A stretch of DNA of 64,000 nt from Phytophthora colocasiae (lineage: Eukaryota > Oomycota > Peronosporomycetes > Peronosporales > Peronosporaceae): positions 1,364,001 to 1,428,000 of the forward strand of contig JAGKQI010000105.1 of assembly GCA_018806915.1 (NCBI GenBank), given 5' to 3'. The notes under the pieces are model-generated. The model was not told the DNA's origin and ran no database searches. It saw nothing but the letters and a program-made list of their open reading frames with translations. Positions within the stretch are counted from its first letter, which is position 1, and every line of letters starts with the position of its first letter. This document shows positions 38,432 to 46,901 of the stretch, piece by piece. Both the position numbers and the translations under genes were made by a program.

Positions 38432-39895
38432 CTACCTCGTGGAGAAAGGCACCGGGGACTCGAACTCGAAAGCCGACTCCGGCACTACTGTGGCGGCAGC
38501 GACTAGAGTACCCTTCTTGATGATCAGTTCTTCGGTAGAAGCATTGCAGACCTCGACTAATAATTTTCCTTGATTCACAGTACATAGCGTACGGGCAACT
38601 CGCACAGTTCCGTCCAGTCCCGGGACACCTTCAACCAACACAGTTTGTCCGTCGCTTGCTTGGCCTCGGACTTCCGACACTACTAGAGCTTGACCACCAG
38701 GGCAGATGCGAACAGTCGAACTCACTCGGGCAGAGTGCACTTCTTCGACTCTAGGAGTACCCAACGAAAACACTTCACCCGTGTCCTTCAGAGTCACAGA
38801 GTTAGAGTCTAAGTCGACAACAGCTCGGAACTGTCGAAGTGAGTCGGTCCCAAGTATCACATCCACATGCATGTGATCGACGACCACAAAGGTTCGAACA
38901 ATCTCCAACGACCCAAGTCTATGAGGGAGGTCGGCAACGCCTCGTATCTTGAGTTGGTGACCCGACACTCCATTCAAGTTTCCTTTGTACGGTCGCAGAG
39001 AGTCATTGCCTCGCCCTATCCGACGGAGTACTTTACGGTCGATCAAGCTCACCACCGCACCAGAGTCGATGAGTATATCCACGGGTACACAGTCAACATA
39101 TCCGGGAGAAGTGGCTTCCACACCACCCACTGAGCCAATCACCCGCTTACCTTCTGGTACTACATCGGTGTCTTCACTCTCGTCGAGTACATCCAGTTCA
39201 ACTAGTCCAGTCTTCCGAGAGTCACCATTTCCTTCCTGAGTAGAGACTCGCACGGGATCAGTCACTACGTACGCGTACTCGTACACGCTGTTCGAGTCGT
39301 CACGCGAACATCGAGGCCCTAGCTCTTCGATCTTCTGACCAGTCAAAGACGAGTAGTCGAAGCGCACTTGCTTCGGGCTCCGCGTTTTTCGCGACGGGAG
39401 AGCGGTCTTGAGGCAGTTGTCACACCGGTCTTCTCGCTCCTTCAACTTAGCTCGAATGAGTGGACCTTCACTCAAGTACTTCTCCATTATTACACCCACG
39501 ATGCGTTTCATCACGGAGCTACTCATTGCTCGGTAGAATTGTGCTACTTTCTGCCAGAGCTCGTTCCTCAAGGTCATTATCTCCCAATCGACTTCCGGGA
39601 GAGATAAGTCACTCAGGAGCGGCGACCCACAGTCAACACACACGGGGTTTACCTTTTCTTCCTCCTTGACTAAGTAGTACACCATTCTTCGGACTAGAGC
39701 ATTCCATTTAGGATCCAGGCGTTTTCTTCGTCGGGAGGACACAGTCACTGCGTTGACTGCATGACAGGGGTTTTCCGACAAGTCGATAGCCACATTCGCG
39801 ATCACAGTCTCCTCAACACTTGAGTCAGTGGGCCTGTCGTCACTTACTCCAGCTGGGTTATAGTTCGAAGTGGCTTCAGTCTCTCCACCTCCCAC
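38432..39895 (-). CDS. Gypsy retropepsin-containing region (487 codons)
   Basis: Two CxxC pairs (CVDCGSPLL and CDNCLKTA) in the first third suggest a zinc-binding module. At about residues 270-290 VDILIDSGAVVSLIDRKVLRR carries the D-S-G of the retroviral aspartic protease, and VILGTDSLRQF downstream is the matching second motif of this family. The C-terminal part leads toward RT but ends in a stop at 38432. RT-linked sequence continues in another frame, so one base is gained or lost near 38440, or a frameshift is programmed. Confidence 0.85.
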   Translation of the reverse strand: MGGGETEATSNYNPAGVSDDRPTDSSVEETVIANVAIDLSENPCHAVNAVTVSSRRRKRLDPKWNALVRRMVYYLVKEEEKVNPVCVDCGSPLLSDLSLPEVDWEIMTLRNELWQKVAQFYRAMSSSVMKRIVGVIMEKYLSEGPLIRAKLKEREDRCDNCLKTALPSRKTRSPKQVRFDYSSLTGQKIEELGPRCSRDDSNSVYEYAYVVTDPVRVSTQEGNGDSRKTGLVELDVLDESEDTDVVPEGKRVIGSVGGVEATSPGYVDCVPVDILIDSGAVVSLIDRKVLRRIGRGNDSLRPYKGNLNGVSGHQLKIRGVADLPHRLGSLEIVRTFVVVDHMHVDVILGTDSLRQFRAVVDLDSNSVTLKDTGEVFSLGTPRVEEVHSARVSSTVRICPGGQALVVSEVRGQASDGQTVLVEGVPGLDGTVRVARTLCTVNQGKLLVEVCNASTEELIIKKGTLVAAATVVPESAFEFESPVPFSTR

Positions 39896-41142
39896 ATCAC
39901 GTTCGTCCGTATCAGCAACTCCCCGCGATCGTGGAAGTAGTCGTTTTCCTTCGACTTCCTCAAGTCGCTAAAGTCACGGTTAGCTCGCTTAGCTGCATTA
40001 GTCGCGGCTAGCGTCTTCCGATACCAGGCAGTCCAGTATTCGGGAGTAGCGAGCGCTCCCGGTGAGGACTCCCTCGTCCGACTTATGACTTCTTCGGGAA
40101 TTCCTAATATCGTGCTTAGGTCAGCTGGTGACATTTTCTGCGACTGCGACGCATTCGTCTCCACTCTCTTCTTGAGTTCTACTTCGTCCAGCGGAAAGAG
40201 TCGCTCCTCGAGCTCTTTGTCGTATTCTTCTGTTTCTTCTAGTACTCCATTATTTACTCCTTCAGTTAGCTCATCCAGTTCTTCTTCGGAAAACACCCAG
40301 GTAAGTTCAGTAGTCGCCCCCGCGGCGCTACTCTTAGTGCTCGCCTCACCCCCACCATCCGCATCGGTGGTAGACGACTCACTCACAGTTTCACTCAGTT
40401 CTATTTCACCTTAAATTTCCCGGGTCACACTCGCAGCCTCGACCCCAGTTCGTGTGACTTCTTCTTCAGTTAGATCACTCACCAGTTCGCCAGTAGTTAG
40501 CCCAGTAGCGACTACGGCAGCGTTCGCCTCACCCCCACCATTAGCATCGGTGGTAGACGGCACACTTGCAGTCTCGTTCGCTACTCCGTCAGTCTTGTTA
40601 GTAGTCACCCCGGGTGTATCTTCGCTAGTCTCGTCATTTATCAGTTGATGATCAGTCATCACACTCGTCTCGTCAAGTAATTCTTCACGGTCCTTCGTAG
40701 GTTCATCTCTATTCTCGCTCGTATCGGGGTCGAAAATGCTCTCATCGAACTCAGGACAGTCACTTTCACTTTCATCGTCACCTTCGGGCTGCAGCTCAGT
40801 GACTCCCAAGTCACCAGAGGAAGTAGTTTCTTCTTTCACACTTGTTCCATTAGGCACCCACTCGCAGTGGACAACTTCACTCTTTGCGCGGGGCGCGGTC
40901 CAGTAGTTTACCGGGTTCGACTTCACGCGAACCTCATCTTCATACTCTTCGGCGTTAGGGTCCTTCAGTGAGTCCCCGACGTAGGCCGTAGTCAGGCAAC
41001 TCGCTTCAACATCCTCACTCTCAATTTTATCAGTCTCAATCATGTTCACTCCATTTTCAGTCGTTGTTCTCTTTACTGTCTCAGTTGAACTCACTCCATT
41101 TCCATAACGAGTAGTAGTGGACTTGGAAGTGACTTCACTCAA
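39844..41142 (-). pseudogene. Acidic linker region between Gag and protease, with an in-frame stop
   Basis: Two segments in one frame (41142-40414 and 40410-39844) are separated by a single TAA (40413-40411). Both are Glu/Asp/Ser/Thr-rich and low-complexity, and both carry a similar motif (SSTTDADGGGEA and PSTTDANGGGEA), so the region includes an internal duplication. The last part (PEYWTAWYRKTLAATNAAKR) is more structured. It overlaps the protease frame by 52 bases at the end. Such a long insert between Gag and protease is unusual for Gypsy elements. Confidence 0.65.
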
Positions 41143-41331
41143 GTCACTTAGCTGGCAGGAGGAAGGAGTGACTTCACCCTTCCCTTCCTCTAGCCCCCTT
41201 CAGTGTTGACTAGAGCTCGCCGCGACTCCAGCCTTCTGGACTAACTGGTTCAGTGCCTCTCTCGACGGGCAGTTGGCCACTACGTGGTCCGCACCTCCAC
41301 ACAAGAAGCAGGCCCTAGGGCCTCGACTGGC

Positions 41332-42477
41332 TTAGTAGTTAGAGCGAGAGTTGGAGTTCGTGTTCGGCGACTGTTGTTGCTGCTGGCGCTGGCCCGTTGA
41401 CTGCTGTTGACGTTGGTACCCCCGAGGTAACTCACACTCGACGTAGACGTGACCAGTTCCTTGGCAGTTCGAGCAAGTCGCGTTGTTCCTGCGGCAGTTA
41501 AGTCGACTGCACCCCAGCGTGTGGCACCTCCCGCACACGGTGAGTCCTTCCTGAGTGTACAAGTCAGGACCCTGTCGAATACCTCGAGTCGGAGTCACCG
41601 GCAGGGAAGTAGTTGGCTGGATCGCATACACTCCTTGACTAGTAGCAGGCATTGCCTGGTACTGAATAGCAGCCGCAGTAGTTCCTCCCTGGTTAGTTGC
41701 CGGAGCGGCAGCCTGCACTTGCTGTTGCGCTAAGAGACTCTGAGTCTGTTGCATCACAGTCAGCATTTGCTTCATCAAGTCATCATTCGCCGTTGACTTA
41801 GGAGGCTCGTCCTCGAAGTCAGCGTCGTCTTCCACTGGTAGGTGCTGGTTCTTGTACAGGAGCACTGCTACGGCTTGAGGTATTGAGTTCACCAAAGAAG
41901 TGTCTAGTGTGTTCCGCCACTGCTTGTTACGGAGCCCTGACAGGAAATACTGGTATCTCATTTCGGGGTCAAAGTACTGAGCGGCGTCACAGAGACTCGA
42001 AATTAAGTCGCCCCACACTTCGGCCGACATACCTCGGGATCGTTTAGTCACCTTCAGTCGCTCAATCATCTGGAGTGGAGTCTGACACACGAACTGGTTG
42101 TGGAAGCGAGTCCTCAGAGTGTTGAAGTCGTTAATCTGGGAGTAAGTCCACCATTCCTCACCAGTTTTTCCCTTAAGACACTCCCTGAAGGCACTCAAAC
42201 GTAGGGAGTCGTCAAGACCTTCAGTAGCCCTCTCAAATGCACTCCAGAAGGATCGGGCTTTGTCTGCCGAGGCACCATCAGAGTAAAACGGCTGAATCAT
42301 TCGGACTGCATTCTTGATGTTGGACGGCATACCCAGCGGTGGTCGAGTCACTTGGCTCACAGGTTGTTGGTAGTTCGGGGTGTATTGACCGGGAAGTTGA
42401 CTGGGAACCGGAGAGTACGGTTGGCTACCCAAGCCACTGGCAAGATGTCCAGCAGTCACCGTATTTGGAGCAGTCAC
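41332..42477 (-). CDS. Gypsy Gag capsid and zinc knuckle (381 aa)
   Basis: Residues about 65-215 are a retrotransposon Gag capsid (FYSDGASADKARSFWSAFERA; LKGKTGEEWWTYS; FNTLRTRFHNQF; LKVTKRSRGMSAEVWGDLI). A Gln-rich stretch follows, then CSNCQGTGHVYVEC, a CCHC knuckle. The frame stops at TAA (41334-41332), but the same frame continues with a second good knuckle (CFLCGGADHVVANC, about 41309-41268) to a stop near 41195. The stop may be a mutation or a readthrough site. The N-terminal Pro/Thr-rich part is in the next feature, out of frame. Confidence 0.88.
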   Translation of the reverse strand: MTAPNTVTAGHLASGLGSQPYSPVPSQLPGQYTPNYQQPVSQVTRPPLGMPSNIKNAVRMIQPFYSDGASADKARSFWSAFERATEGLDDSLRLSAFRECLKGKTGEEWWTYSQINDFNTLRTRFHNQFVCQTPLQMIERLKVTKRSRGMSAEVWGDLISSLCDAAQYFDPEMRYQYFLSGLRNKQWRNTLDTSLVNSIPQAVAVLLYKNQHLPVEDDADFEDEPPKSTANDDLMKQMLTVMQQTQSLLAQQQVQAAAPATNQGGTTAAAIQYQAMPATSQGVYAIQPTTSLPVTPTRGIRQGPDLYTQEGLTVCGRCHTLGCSRLNCRRNNATCSNCQGTGHVYVECELPRGYQRQQQSTGQRQQQQQSPNTNSNSRSNY

Positions 42478-42490
42478 AGGAGGGGGCAGA

Positions 42491-43723
42491 CTAGTTCGAA
42501 TTTTCAGGTAGCTGCTGTTGGCCCCAGTACGCTGCCTGCCCGGCAGTCGCTTGCTGGTAACTAGTAGTGGCAGGAGTCATCGCAGGAACTGAAGTCAACG
42601 GTGGAGCCACACTCATAGGAGTCATAAGTGCACTGCTAGGGGGTACTTGAGTAGCAGGGGCTTGAGTCACTTGAGGAGGAGCGGAGGTAGTCGCATGGGA
42701 GATAGGAGCTGGCGTGCTGTAGGAGAACCCGGCCGCTGCCGACCATCCTATTGGCTGGATAAACGGATTGTTCAGTCCGGTGCCAGGGTTGCCAGGAGTC
42801 GCTCCAAGCGTCACGTTCTGATAACTCGGGATCGCCGAGCGAGCAGACTGAGGTACACTTGCAGCAGGAGTCATCACCGGAGCAGTAGGTGGTTGTCCAG
42901 GGAGTTGACCACTCCATCCGGTTGGATTAGTCCCCGTAGAACTAACAGCGACGTTCATACCAGTCCCTACACTAGGAGCGTATCCAGGTTGAGCCATCAG
43001 TTGAGGCGGGTACAGGTAGTGCTTGGTAGCATCAACTACTCCCATAGTCGCGACCCCCGGATGAGTCGCTGACGGAGTAGGGAGAACGGGAACTACTGGA
43101 GTCATCGGCGTAGTCGCTGGCTGGCTGGTCATAGGAGTTGAAGCTTGGAATTGAGTCTCACTCTGGGGCACAGGAGTCGCTGCGGCGAGTCCGGTACCGG
43201 AAGTCACTCCATGTAAGGTAAATCCGCCGTGAGTAGTTACGGGGCTAGCAAGTGGCCTAGCTTCTCCTCTCCTGGGCTCCGAGAGACTTCGGGTCAGCCG
43301 AGGCCTAGCAGGAGGAGGTTGTTGTACTGGGCGAGTAGAACCAAGAGCGGCCCGCCTCACCATGGCCTGGACCGAGGTCAGTCCTCCAGGAGCAGTTAGA
43401 CTCGGCCTCCCCGGGTGCGTAGTAGCTGGAGGTCCACCAAGTCCAAACCACGAAGTCGCAGGTTGGCTGTCACTGCCTCCTGGACTCGCAGGAGTCACCG
43501 TAGGTGGGCGACTTGTTCCTCCCCCGAACCAGGAAGTAGCAGATGGGCCCGTGCCACCGTTTTCACTCGAGGTAGTGCTTCTGTCGTCATCTCCGACACC
43601 AGGTCCAAACGACGACATCTCGATTTCGGGTTCTTGCTCGTCTCTTTCTCTCTCTTCTTGTGCAGCCTTGAGTTCGGGTAGTTGTCGCACTCCCGCCCAG
43701 ACGAAATCCACTCGGTCAACCAA
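42491..43723 (-). CDS. Pro/Thr-rich N-terminal region of the Gypsy Gag (410 codons)
   Basis: The N-terminus begins MVDRVDFVWAGVRQLPELK with a charged coiled stretch. The rest is Pro, Thr, Ser, Ala and Gly with repeated ATSWFG-type and TPMTPV-type motifs, probably disordered. It ends 14 bases before the capsid frame, which continues in a different frame with similar Pro/Gln-rich sequence. A small indel near 42490 has therefore probably split one Gag protein. The start follows about 300 nt of leader after the right LTR. Confidence 0.7.
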   Translation of the reverse strand: MVDRVDFVWAGVRQLPELKAAQEERERDEQEPEIEMSSFGPGVGDDDRSTTSSENGGTGPSATSWFGGGTSRPPTVTPASPGGSDSQPATSWFGLGGPPATTHPGRPSLTAPGGLTSVQAMVRRAALGSTRPVQQPPPARPRLTRSLSEPRRGEARPLASPVTTHGGFTLHGVTSGTGLAAATPVPQSETQFQASTPMTSQPATTPMTPVVPVLPTPSATHPGVATMGVVDATKHYLYPPQLMAQPGYAPSVGTGMNVAVSSTGTNPTGWSGQLPGQPPTAPVMTPAASVPQSARSAIPSYQNVTLGATPGNPGTGLNNPFIQPIGWSAAAGFSYSTPAPISHATTSAPPQVTQAPATQVPPSSALMTPMSVAPPLTSVPAMTPATTSYQQATAGQAAYWGQQQLPENSN

Positions 43724-44029
43724 CTGACAACCAGTTGGTAGGACAAGAGTACTTCACTTCCACGTCCAAGTGGTCACTCGAAGTTCACTTTCAGAGACCT
43801 TCACCGGCTTGATTTGCGTCACCGGAACGGGTCGGATCCCGTCCTTTAGTGTAGTAGTAGAACACCTCCCTAGTTGGCCCCTGTCGAACTAGCAGTGTTG
43901 TGACTCTTCACTCCTCAGTAAGTGAGAGCAGTTCTCTCTCCGGTAGCAGATCTTGTAGGTGTAGTCTTCTTTCAGTGCTCACTCCGAGAACCCTTCTCCA
44001 GCAGGCAAGTACCCTGCTTCTCCACCACT
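43724..44029 (-). other. Gypsy leader with primer-binding region
   Basis: Untranslated leader between the 5' LTR (right copy, ends 44030) and gag. Directly after the LTR on the minus strand is AGTGGTGGAGAAGCAGGGTA, whose TGG would pair with the CCA of a tRNA. Which tRNA is used was not determined. Confidence 0.55.
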
Positions 44030-44402
44030 TGTCGCGACCTGTTAAGGATCGGGTACTAGCGGGCTGTTATGTGAGTGCAGGTCCAGGCAGGGAGTTAGAA
44101 GACTAACTTAAACAAATATAAGTCACTTGTTGTTGTTCTTCTTCTTAGCAGGTAAATTCACGACTGACTAGTTATATAGGGAGCTCATTTCACTCCAATG
44201 CACACTTTGTAGGGACGACTCCCCGTCGATAGCGTAGGGCGAGAGCCCTCGGAGATGTCCTCCCTCCGCACGACACTCGCGGGAGGACGTTAATGGACCG
44301 TTCGGGTGTAGTAAAAAAGGGGACAAGCCCCAGAGAGGACCTCGGACAATATACTACGCCAAGTAGTCACAACACGGCGAGTACGACGGATTGCAATGCC
44401 CC
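44030..44402 (-). repeat. Gypsy LTR, right copy, first part
   Basis: Matches 30509-30883 of the left LTR. It is split from its remainder (45134-45200) by a DNA element; AATGCCCC is present at both junctions. Confidence 0.92.
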
Positions 44403-45133
44403 GGAAACGGCATGAAAAGCGAGTACAAAAGGGAAGGACGTCGAGTACAGCCCATATCGGCATATAATCGAGTAAATTTTCTTCACTAGGATAATGATCG
44501 AGTACATACTGCCATGTGTTGTCACAAGGAAGGTTTGAGAGTACAAAGATGCTTTTGAAATGACGTTTACTCTAAGCTCTTAAACTGAGTCCTTAGTTCT
44601 TCATCACTGTGTGGAATACGGCGGAGGCGTTGTCGTATTCTTCACTATGTACTTTGATATGGCATGGCACAAGTAGTCGGGAATAAAAGCCTTTTGCGTC
44701 TCTTGCCATGCGCACCCCCACCCTCACGGGGAAGCCGTATAGGAACAAGATCATTCCCGTCGTCCCGATCCATGGTCTTGGTTATGCTGTCGGTTGGTGT
44801 TGCTTTCACTTCTTCTTCAAAACTGACTTGCGTTGCACGGTAACTAAAGGCATGATCAAAGAAAACAACCTATGGGATACGACAGAAAACAACCTGAGAT
44901 GAGACAGGAAAGTATTGGATTAGAAAGGAAATAATATAAGACTGGAAACTATGGGATGAGACAGGAAATAACCGATCCATTTGTGCCGTCTCATGAACTG
45001 TGTACTCGTCACCCTTCCCAAATTGCGCTGTACTCGGAGATGTGCCCGACAGTCGAAAATGTACTCGAAAAACATGCAATTTGACCTGTACTCTGAAATA
45101 TGACGAAAAATACTCGGAATCGATCCTTACCCC
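44403..45133. mobile_element. Non-autonomous DNA element (about 730 bp) with GAGTAC subterminal repeats
   Basis: It is flanked by an 8- or 9-bp duplication ((C)AATGCCCC at 44394-44402 and 45133-45141) inside the Gypsy LTR. The terminal repeats are weak (GGAAACGG against GGGTAAGG). GAGTAC or a one-base variant occurs five times in the left 140 bases (44421, 44443, 44470, 44500, 44539). Its inverse GTACTC occurs five times in the right 130 bases (45002, 45030, 45061, 45088, 45110). Mirror-image subterminal clusters like this are the transposase-binding pattern of hAT or Mutator-type elements. No ORF of its own. Confidence 0.8.
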
Positions 45134-45200
45134 AATGCCCCGAGGCATGGGGCACAGCCGAACTCGCTGGTTCGGGGGTCTCATTCCCGGGCACGGGACA
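45134..45200 (-). repeat. Gypsy LTR, right copy, remainder
   Basis: Ends GGGCACGGGACA at 45200 and is followed by the ATTC target duplication and about 20 bases of carboxypeptidase sequence. Confidence 0.92.
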
Positions 45201-45204
45201 ATTC

Positions 45205-46150
45205 GAACCAGTAGAAATACTATAGTGGTCCGCAACATCCCAACAAGGAAGGAGAATTATTTGATTGATATGTGGACAACTATTTGGACTAACTTGCAAC
45301 GATCTCAAACTAATTCAATAGCTCTAAGATACACTGTTCTACCTTGACTGATGGACAACCCAAATTTGGGGCATTCGTTCCGAATGGAGATCAATCGGCA
45401 GGTCAAAACCTAACTGTTGGATCAGTAACAACTTCCCAACAAGTTGCCCCCAACGTTTTGACAGCCAAGTGGACAGGCACATCAGCGGAGATATCTTAAC
45501 GTGGGGGGAGTGGATCCTGACGATCGATCGATCGGTGCTTACACAGTGCTTACACTTAGCTGTCGAGAAGTCTTCGGACATTGATGTGGCGCTAACTAAA
45601 CTCTAATTTTTTCCTGAAGAACGCGAAGACTGTATGAATGTTGCTGTGTATTATATGCTTCTGCCAACGCGGTTCCGGTGAGGATAAACGTACCACCACA
45701 CTGATCTATACGATGAGAAATCTTCCATAGAAATCAAACTTTTACGAGGAACCCCATCTAATAGATTGTTGTAGCTAGGGAGATGTAGCTTGATACTACG
45801 TAGTACTTTACAAGAAGTAGTAATACAACCCACTTGAGTTTCAAGCAGCTTTTCTTAAGTTTCTTTCCCAGTTGTGACCATGTGTTAGAGCAGCTGAGTC
45901 GGTTCTTGCAGCAAGAACCGACTAAGAATCTTGCTTACCGGTACCGAGAAGCAGGCTGCTTCAAACAGAGCATCTGAAGCTCCAATCTTCTCCGCTGCAA
46001 TAAGCATAATCCAGGACGAATCCTCCAAACGGTTAAAAAGTCTCCACGTAAAGTTGGGCATACGGAACGGTCCACACAATTCTGTCGAGTGAACCGCGTT
46101 CACATCGTAACTTTCAAGCTTCGAACTAACTTCTAGCAACGTCCAGACCC
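45205..46150. repeat. Left flank of unit 3 (copy of 5695-6327)
   Basis: From about 45225 the sequence matches the region upstream of the unit 1 methyltransferase. It holds a 190-bp insertion (about 45248-45437) flanked by TCCCAACAAG on both sides, a nearby extra direct copy near 45775-45820, and a unit-3-specific palindrome at 45897-45923. No gene was recognised. Confidence 0.65.
45897..45923. repeat. 13-bp-arm perfect palindrome specific to unit 3
   Basis: AGTCGGTTCTTGC, one A, then the exact inverse. In unit 1 (about 6156-6168) only the left arm exists, so the right arm was newly made here, most simply by copy-back synthesis. Confidence 0.8.
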
Positions 46151-46200
46151 ATGACCAAGCACAAGGAGATCAAGACCATGAAGCTTTACCATCATCTGCT
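46151..46200 (+). pseudogene. Methyltransferase 5' stub (unit 3)
   Basis: The first 16 codons (MTKHKEIKTMKLYHHL) match the unit 1 gene. The sequence then jumps to what lies after the gene in unit 1 (TAGTAGCTACACTT, 7187 there). About 0.8 kb has been deleted, with CTG at the junction as possible microhomology. Confidence 0.85.
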
Positions 46201-46415
46201 AGTAGCTACACTTGAGATTCTGGCATATGGGATCCAACCTTTGGTAGCCAATTCACTTATACACATGCAACCATTTTCAAACTTATCCATATTACCCCTT
46301 ACAGCCAAGTGTCTTCTTTTTCGTCAAGCCCCCTCCCCGAGGTTGTAAAAGAGGATGCAGACTGTATTGAAATCGGCAACGAATGCAAATATTACAACAT
46401 GCCATACACTAGCCC

Positions 46416-46901
46416 ACGGCACGTGCAATCGGAATTGATACTAAATGGTACTTGAATAAACAAGTACGAAGTAGAACGAAAAACTCAAATGGTGCTTGAA
46501 ATACATAGTCATTTGGTTTCAATTGCGCGTGCTTTACTGTCATGGCATGCTATCGCACAGATCCGGATGAATTGTCTTGGCCCTCTATCTACATGCACAG
46601 CCAGCTCTCTCCTAGCACTTGGAACCACATCCATCCATTCCGATGAGCCTCGTAAACCATGCCACTGCATCATCAGCCCCATAATCTCGACTCCAGCATA
46701 ATCATCGTCCTGCCGTTCGACGCTGATGAGCAACACCTCTCCATACGATGCATCGTGCTGTGTCACACAGTGTGTGATCCTTACCGTACCATGCATGGCC
46801 CACACCAAATCCTGAAGTCTGAATCAAATAATAGCAGAACGAGTTTGTCGCTGTTGCCGACTGCCAGCCATATCGCAATATACTGACCAGCCACAAAACC
46901 A
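46416..46901 (+). promoter_or_regulatory. Effector promoter region (unit 3)
   Basis: Upstream region of the intact effector, reverse complement of 28306-28836. It contains the near-palindromic GTGTCACACAGTGTGTGATC (about 46757-46776), conserved in unit 2. A core promoter could not be assigned with confidence. Confidence 0.45.

Larger units (their letters stand above)
30509..45200 (-). mobile_element. Ty3/Gypsy LTR retrotransposon with extra ORFs (14.7 kb including a nested insertion)
   Basis: LTRs of 430 bp (TGTCGCGACC to ACGGGACA) flank the element. The left copy is 30509-30938. The right begins at 44030, is interrupted at 44403-45133, and ends at 45200. The target duplication is ATTC (30505-30508 and 45201-45204), inside the carboxypeptidase gene. 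Coding order on the minus strand is Pro/Thr-rich Gag N-terminus, Gag, acidic region, protease, RT, RNase H-integrase-chromodomain. Further ORFs lie beyond pol. LTRs differ at only a few positions, yet several frameshifts and stops break the ORFs. Confidence 0.95.

Noticed and set aside
38432..38440. Programmed frameshift between Gypsy protease and RT
   Set aside because: No slippery heptamer in phase was found. Other indels and stops in the element make a mutation more likely.
40085..40414. 109-codon Ser/Val-rich plus-strand frame
   Set aside because: Antisense shadow of the acidic Gypsy linker (Glu/Asp codons reversed give Ser/Phe/Leu).
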